Shown here one piece after another: positions 61,301 through 64,000 of a stretch of DNA of 64,000 nucleotides. Source of the stretch: Lates calcarifer (lineage: Eukaryota; Chordata; Actinopteri; Centropomidae); contig NC_066838.1 of NCBI RefSeq assembly GCF_001640805.2, forward strand, positions 21,900,557 to 21,964,556, read 5' to 3'. Both the position numbers and the translations under genes were made by a program. The notes below the pieces were generated by a model. The model did no database searches and had not been told where the DNA came from. It saw nothing but the letters and a program-made list of their open reading frames with translations. How positions within the stretch are numbered: the stretch's first letter is position 1; the number at the start of each line of letters is the position of its first letter.

Positions 61301-63338
61301 TGATTCTGGCTCTCCTGTAGAGTCTGTCTGCATTTTAAAATAACGCTGAAAAATGATCTCTGGTTAGCCAGCTCACCCATTTGTTCCACTTGGGGAGGCA
61401 TTACAACCAAATCCTCTTGAAAGAGTTCAGTTTTAGGTGTTCGACTCGATGATGACTTCTCACAGCTTCCTATCCGGAATTCCCTCAGACTACCGGTGGC
61501 TGCAGGCGTGTAATCTGTGCCAGATTTGCAATGCCGTATCCACCCTCTGACCTCACCGCAGAGACCCACTGTGCATAAACCCTCATTTCTGTGTAGCTTT
61601 GTCAGAGTATGCATGTGGTGTAGTAGCAATAGCTTGTATTTCACACAGGTTTCAAACTTGTAAAGTGGCTTTGTTTGCTTAAACACTTACATAGTTTACT
61701 CAGTATAGTGAAATATGCCTGGATATGCCCTGCCAATCAGAGCGAACATGTGCAGCTTGACAGAGCTCAACTATAAAAGGACTGGGTGACTTTTTTAAAT
61801 CATCAATTAACATGTACTTCACGTCAGCTTTGTCCTCTAACAGCGCTCTGCTGACTTCAGAAGCAGAGTCATGTTGGCAGTGTTTTTCAGAGATGTAACT
61901 CATGTAAAGTTCATCTTGGATGTGAAGTGGAGTTGGAAAGACTTTTGCTAAGGAAGAAAAGAAAGGGAGACAGAAGGGACTAAAGAGATCTAGCCTATAA
62001 GTGAGGTGGGTGATGCCTCTACAAGTTAACATGCCAGTCGACCAGCACTGCTTATGTAGTCCTGATAGAGACCCAGCACCTCAAGGAAAACAAGTCTGTT
62101 ACTAACAGGTACTGTATGTTCCCACACAGATCTGGAAAAAACAGACACATTTAACAGCTGAAGCCTGATTATCTAACATGATGCTACAGTGAAAATGTAA
62201 GTAAATTTAAGCATTGATAACCTTTATCTCAACACAGCTGTAGCTGTAACCCTGATCATTTTCCTCTGTAACACCTGAACATAAGTTGACCTAACTGCTG
62301 CCGGAAACACTGTTCAAAGCAGAGACAGACCTCCCAAATCCCATGTAAAGACTAAAACCAACAGTGAGTTAGTCCCCTCTGTCAATACTCTCTGATTGAA
62401 CCAGCCTGTTTGTGGCTCTCTCCAAACCCATTTGTTAATATTTGAGACATAAATCTTTAAAAATGGACCAAACGTTCCCCTATAACAACTGAGCACTGTG
62501 GTTTTTGCAAATATTACAAGAGTAAATAGTGTATAGTCAGCTGCAGATTTAATGCTATAATGAGTATTTACAGCAGAATGTATGTGGGAAAATAAGCCAC
62601 AGAGCCTGTGTTGATTGTAATAGAAGAACGTGTCACCCAGTGCAAGATTGTGGTGCACTGATGTGTTTTTAATAGTTTTTTTGGAAAACAATGGAGCGCC
62701 ACAGTACAGAGGCATAGACTATATTTGTGGATACGCACACAACACTTGTTAGCTGCAAGTATTCATTGTTGGTTTTCAGCTTTTCAGAGGATTTACTGAC
62801 AGTAAGAACAATACAGACTTGTCCTTTATAGGTATGCAAAGGACAACATTAACTGGCTGTGACATGTATGCAAATGTGTCAGCAGCAGCAGCAGAGAGAT
62901 CAGGAGACTGGAGCAGAGCTGGAGGGAGTCGCCATCACTCTCTGTCTTATTGCTTTGTGCATTTCCAGTGTCAGTGATTTAAAGAACAACAGCCCATTAG
63001 TGAGGGAAATGGTGGCAGGTCCATCACAACAAAATTAAATAGGCTCAATCTGATTGACTGTGCACTTAAATAGACATTTTAATGTGCTAAGGAAGCTAGA
63101 TAATACTGTACCTCAGCCACACCTGTGTGAAATAGAAGTAACTGTGTAATAATTTTGCCACATTCATATATTTAGCCTTTTCTGTCATCTTTACTGTGGT
63201 GTAGTTACTTGGAAAAGACATAAAAACATTTCATATTTGAATAGGAATCTGGATCTCTTAAAATTCCCATCTCATGTTTAGTAAGATTTAAATCCTCCTG
63301 AGGGGGACTTGAATGTCTGTACTAAATTTAATGACAAT
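58311..63338. other. Intergenic downstream of srxn1
   Basis: No gene is recognised on either strand across about 5 kb. Adjacent antisense frames at 61285-61686 and 61700-62032 exceed 100 residues but show no domain, codon bias or splice pattern that I can support. In human 20p13, TCF15 lies beyond SRXN1. I see no bHLH coding segment here, so it is either beyond the window or elsewhere. Confidence 0.4.
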
Positions 63339-63887
63339 CCATTAAAGTAACGTAATGTAACTTTGCTGAGCAACAGCGCCCTCTTCAGCCATGAGTGGTA
63401 ATTAATTCTGTTGGGCTCCGAGGCTAAGCGGTTAAGCTCTTATCATATATAAAAAACAAAGCCTTTCACTCGCTTGACTGGAGCACCAGCTTCATAGTCC
63501 AACTCACTGAACTGAAACACAGCCAAATGGTGTTTATTACCCATGATCCCCTGGCTTCTGGAGCAGGAAGTGCTGTATCTGAACAAACACAGCAAACTCT
63601 GTTTATGATTCCAAATGTTTCCAAATGTTTTCTCACTGAATATTTCAGATACATGCTGGTTTATAATGACTTCCAAGTCTCTTAAAGCTATCTACAGCTC
63701 TGCATTATTCTTGATATTGGTGGGGCTCTCTTGCTCACTCAGTTAGCAAGAGATCGTACATGCTAACCAAAGTTACATAGAGCAAAAACAGGCGTTTGGG
63801 GAGCTGTTGCAAGGCAGTGTACCATCAAAATGATTCTGAAGATGCATATTTTATGGCAAAATAGTTACATAACATTGCTTTAAATGG
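63339..63887. mobile_element. Non-autonomous element with terminal inverted repeats (549 bp)
   Basis: The left end CCATTAAAGTAACGTAATGT (63339 onward) matches the reverse complement of the right end (63862-63887, CCATTTAAAGCAATGTTATG when inverted) with a few mismatches. No ORF suggests a transposase. A related single end is visible at 58063-58093 near srxn1. It resembles a MITE-like element. The superfamily is not assigned. Confidence 0.55.
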
Positions 63888-64000
63888 TAAATACTGAGAG
63901 ATTTTACTCAAACGTCATGAGATCACTCACCAAAGTCATTAAGATTCATACCTCTGGGCATCATGAATGTCTATGCTCTCTGTCAATCCATCTAGTAAAT
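63888..64000. other. Window end, nothing recognised
   Basis: Short unique stretch that runs to the edge of the window. Confidence 0.5.

Noticed and set aside
57612..64000. tcf15 expected beyond srxn1 by human synteny
   Set aside because: No basic helix-loop-helix coding segment is visible in any frame here.
1..64000. CRISPR arrays, tRNA/rRNA genes, bacterial operons
   Set aside because: No regularly spaced direct repeats with unique spacers, no cloverleaf or B-box that I could support, and the whole window has vertebrate gene structure.

Overview
The window comes from a bony-fish (teleost) nuclear genome, most likely a spiny-rayed percomorph. Introns carry GT/AG splice sites, the composition is moderately AT-rich, and dinucleotide microsatellites are common. 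Several dispersed repeat families that I remember from percomorph genomes recur here. I see no bacterial, plasmid or viral gene organisation.

Three protein-coding genes can be supported, all on the + strand: slc52a3 (riboflavin transporter, CDS 6741-8923, three coding exons, 451 aa), scrt2 (Scratch-family zinc-finger repressor, CDS 41614-46120, two coding exons, 319 aa) and srxn1 (sulfiredoxin, CDS 56417-57611, two exons, 147 aa or 127 aa depending on the start). From general knowledge, human 20p13 carries the same three genes next to each other, all in one orientation, so this is an ancient microsynteny block. They do not form a pathway: one imports vitamin B2, one is a neuronal transcriptional repressor, and one repairs hyperoxidised peroxiredoxins.

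Layout. 1-6.6 kb: repeat-rich flank. 6.7-9.4 kb: slc52a3. 9.4-41.2 kb: a gene desert of about 32 kb, a mosaic of degraded transposable elements and unique low-repeat stretches that could hold scrt2 enhancers. 41.2-48 kb: scrt2, with a TATA-like promoter, a 5' leader with in-frame upstream ATGs, a 3.5-kb intron and a long AU-rich 3' UTR. 48-56.2 kb: intergenic, with a tandem pile-up of one repeat family at 51.6-52.8 kb. 56.2-58.1 kb: srxn1, with a compact promoter containing an antioxidant-response-element core. 58-64 kb: intergenic, ending in a transposon-like element with inverted termini.

I found no new multi-gene system. The points most worth a second look are two near-perfect palindromes in the desert (26786-26822 and 13020-13042), the dual-start, mitochondrial-leader-like N-terminus of srxn1, the in-frame upstream ORFs that end 3 nt before the scrt2 start, and a nine-pentamer AU-rich element in the scrt2 3' UTR. 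No tRNA, rRNA or CRISPR array was seen. Repeat-family assignments rest on recurrence within the window and on memory, not on a database search.
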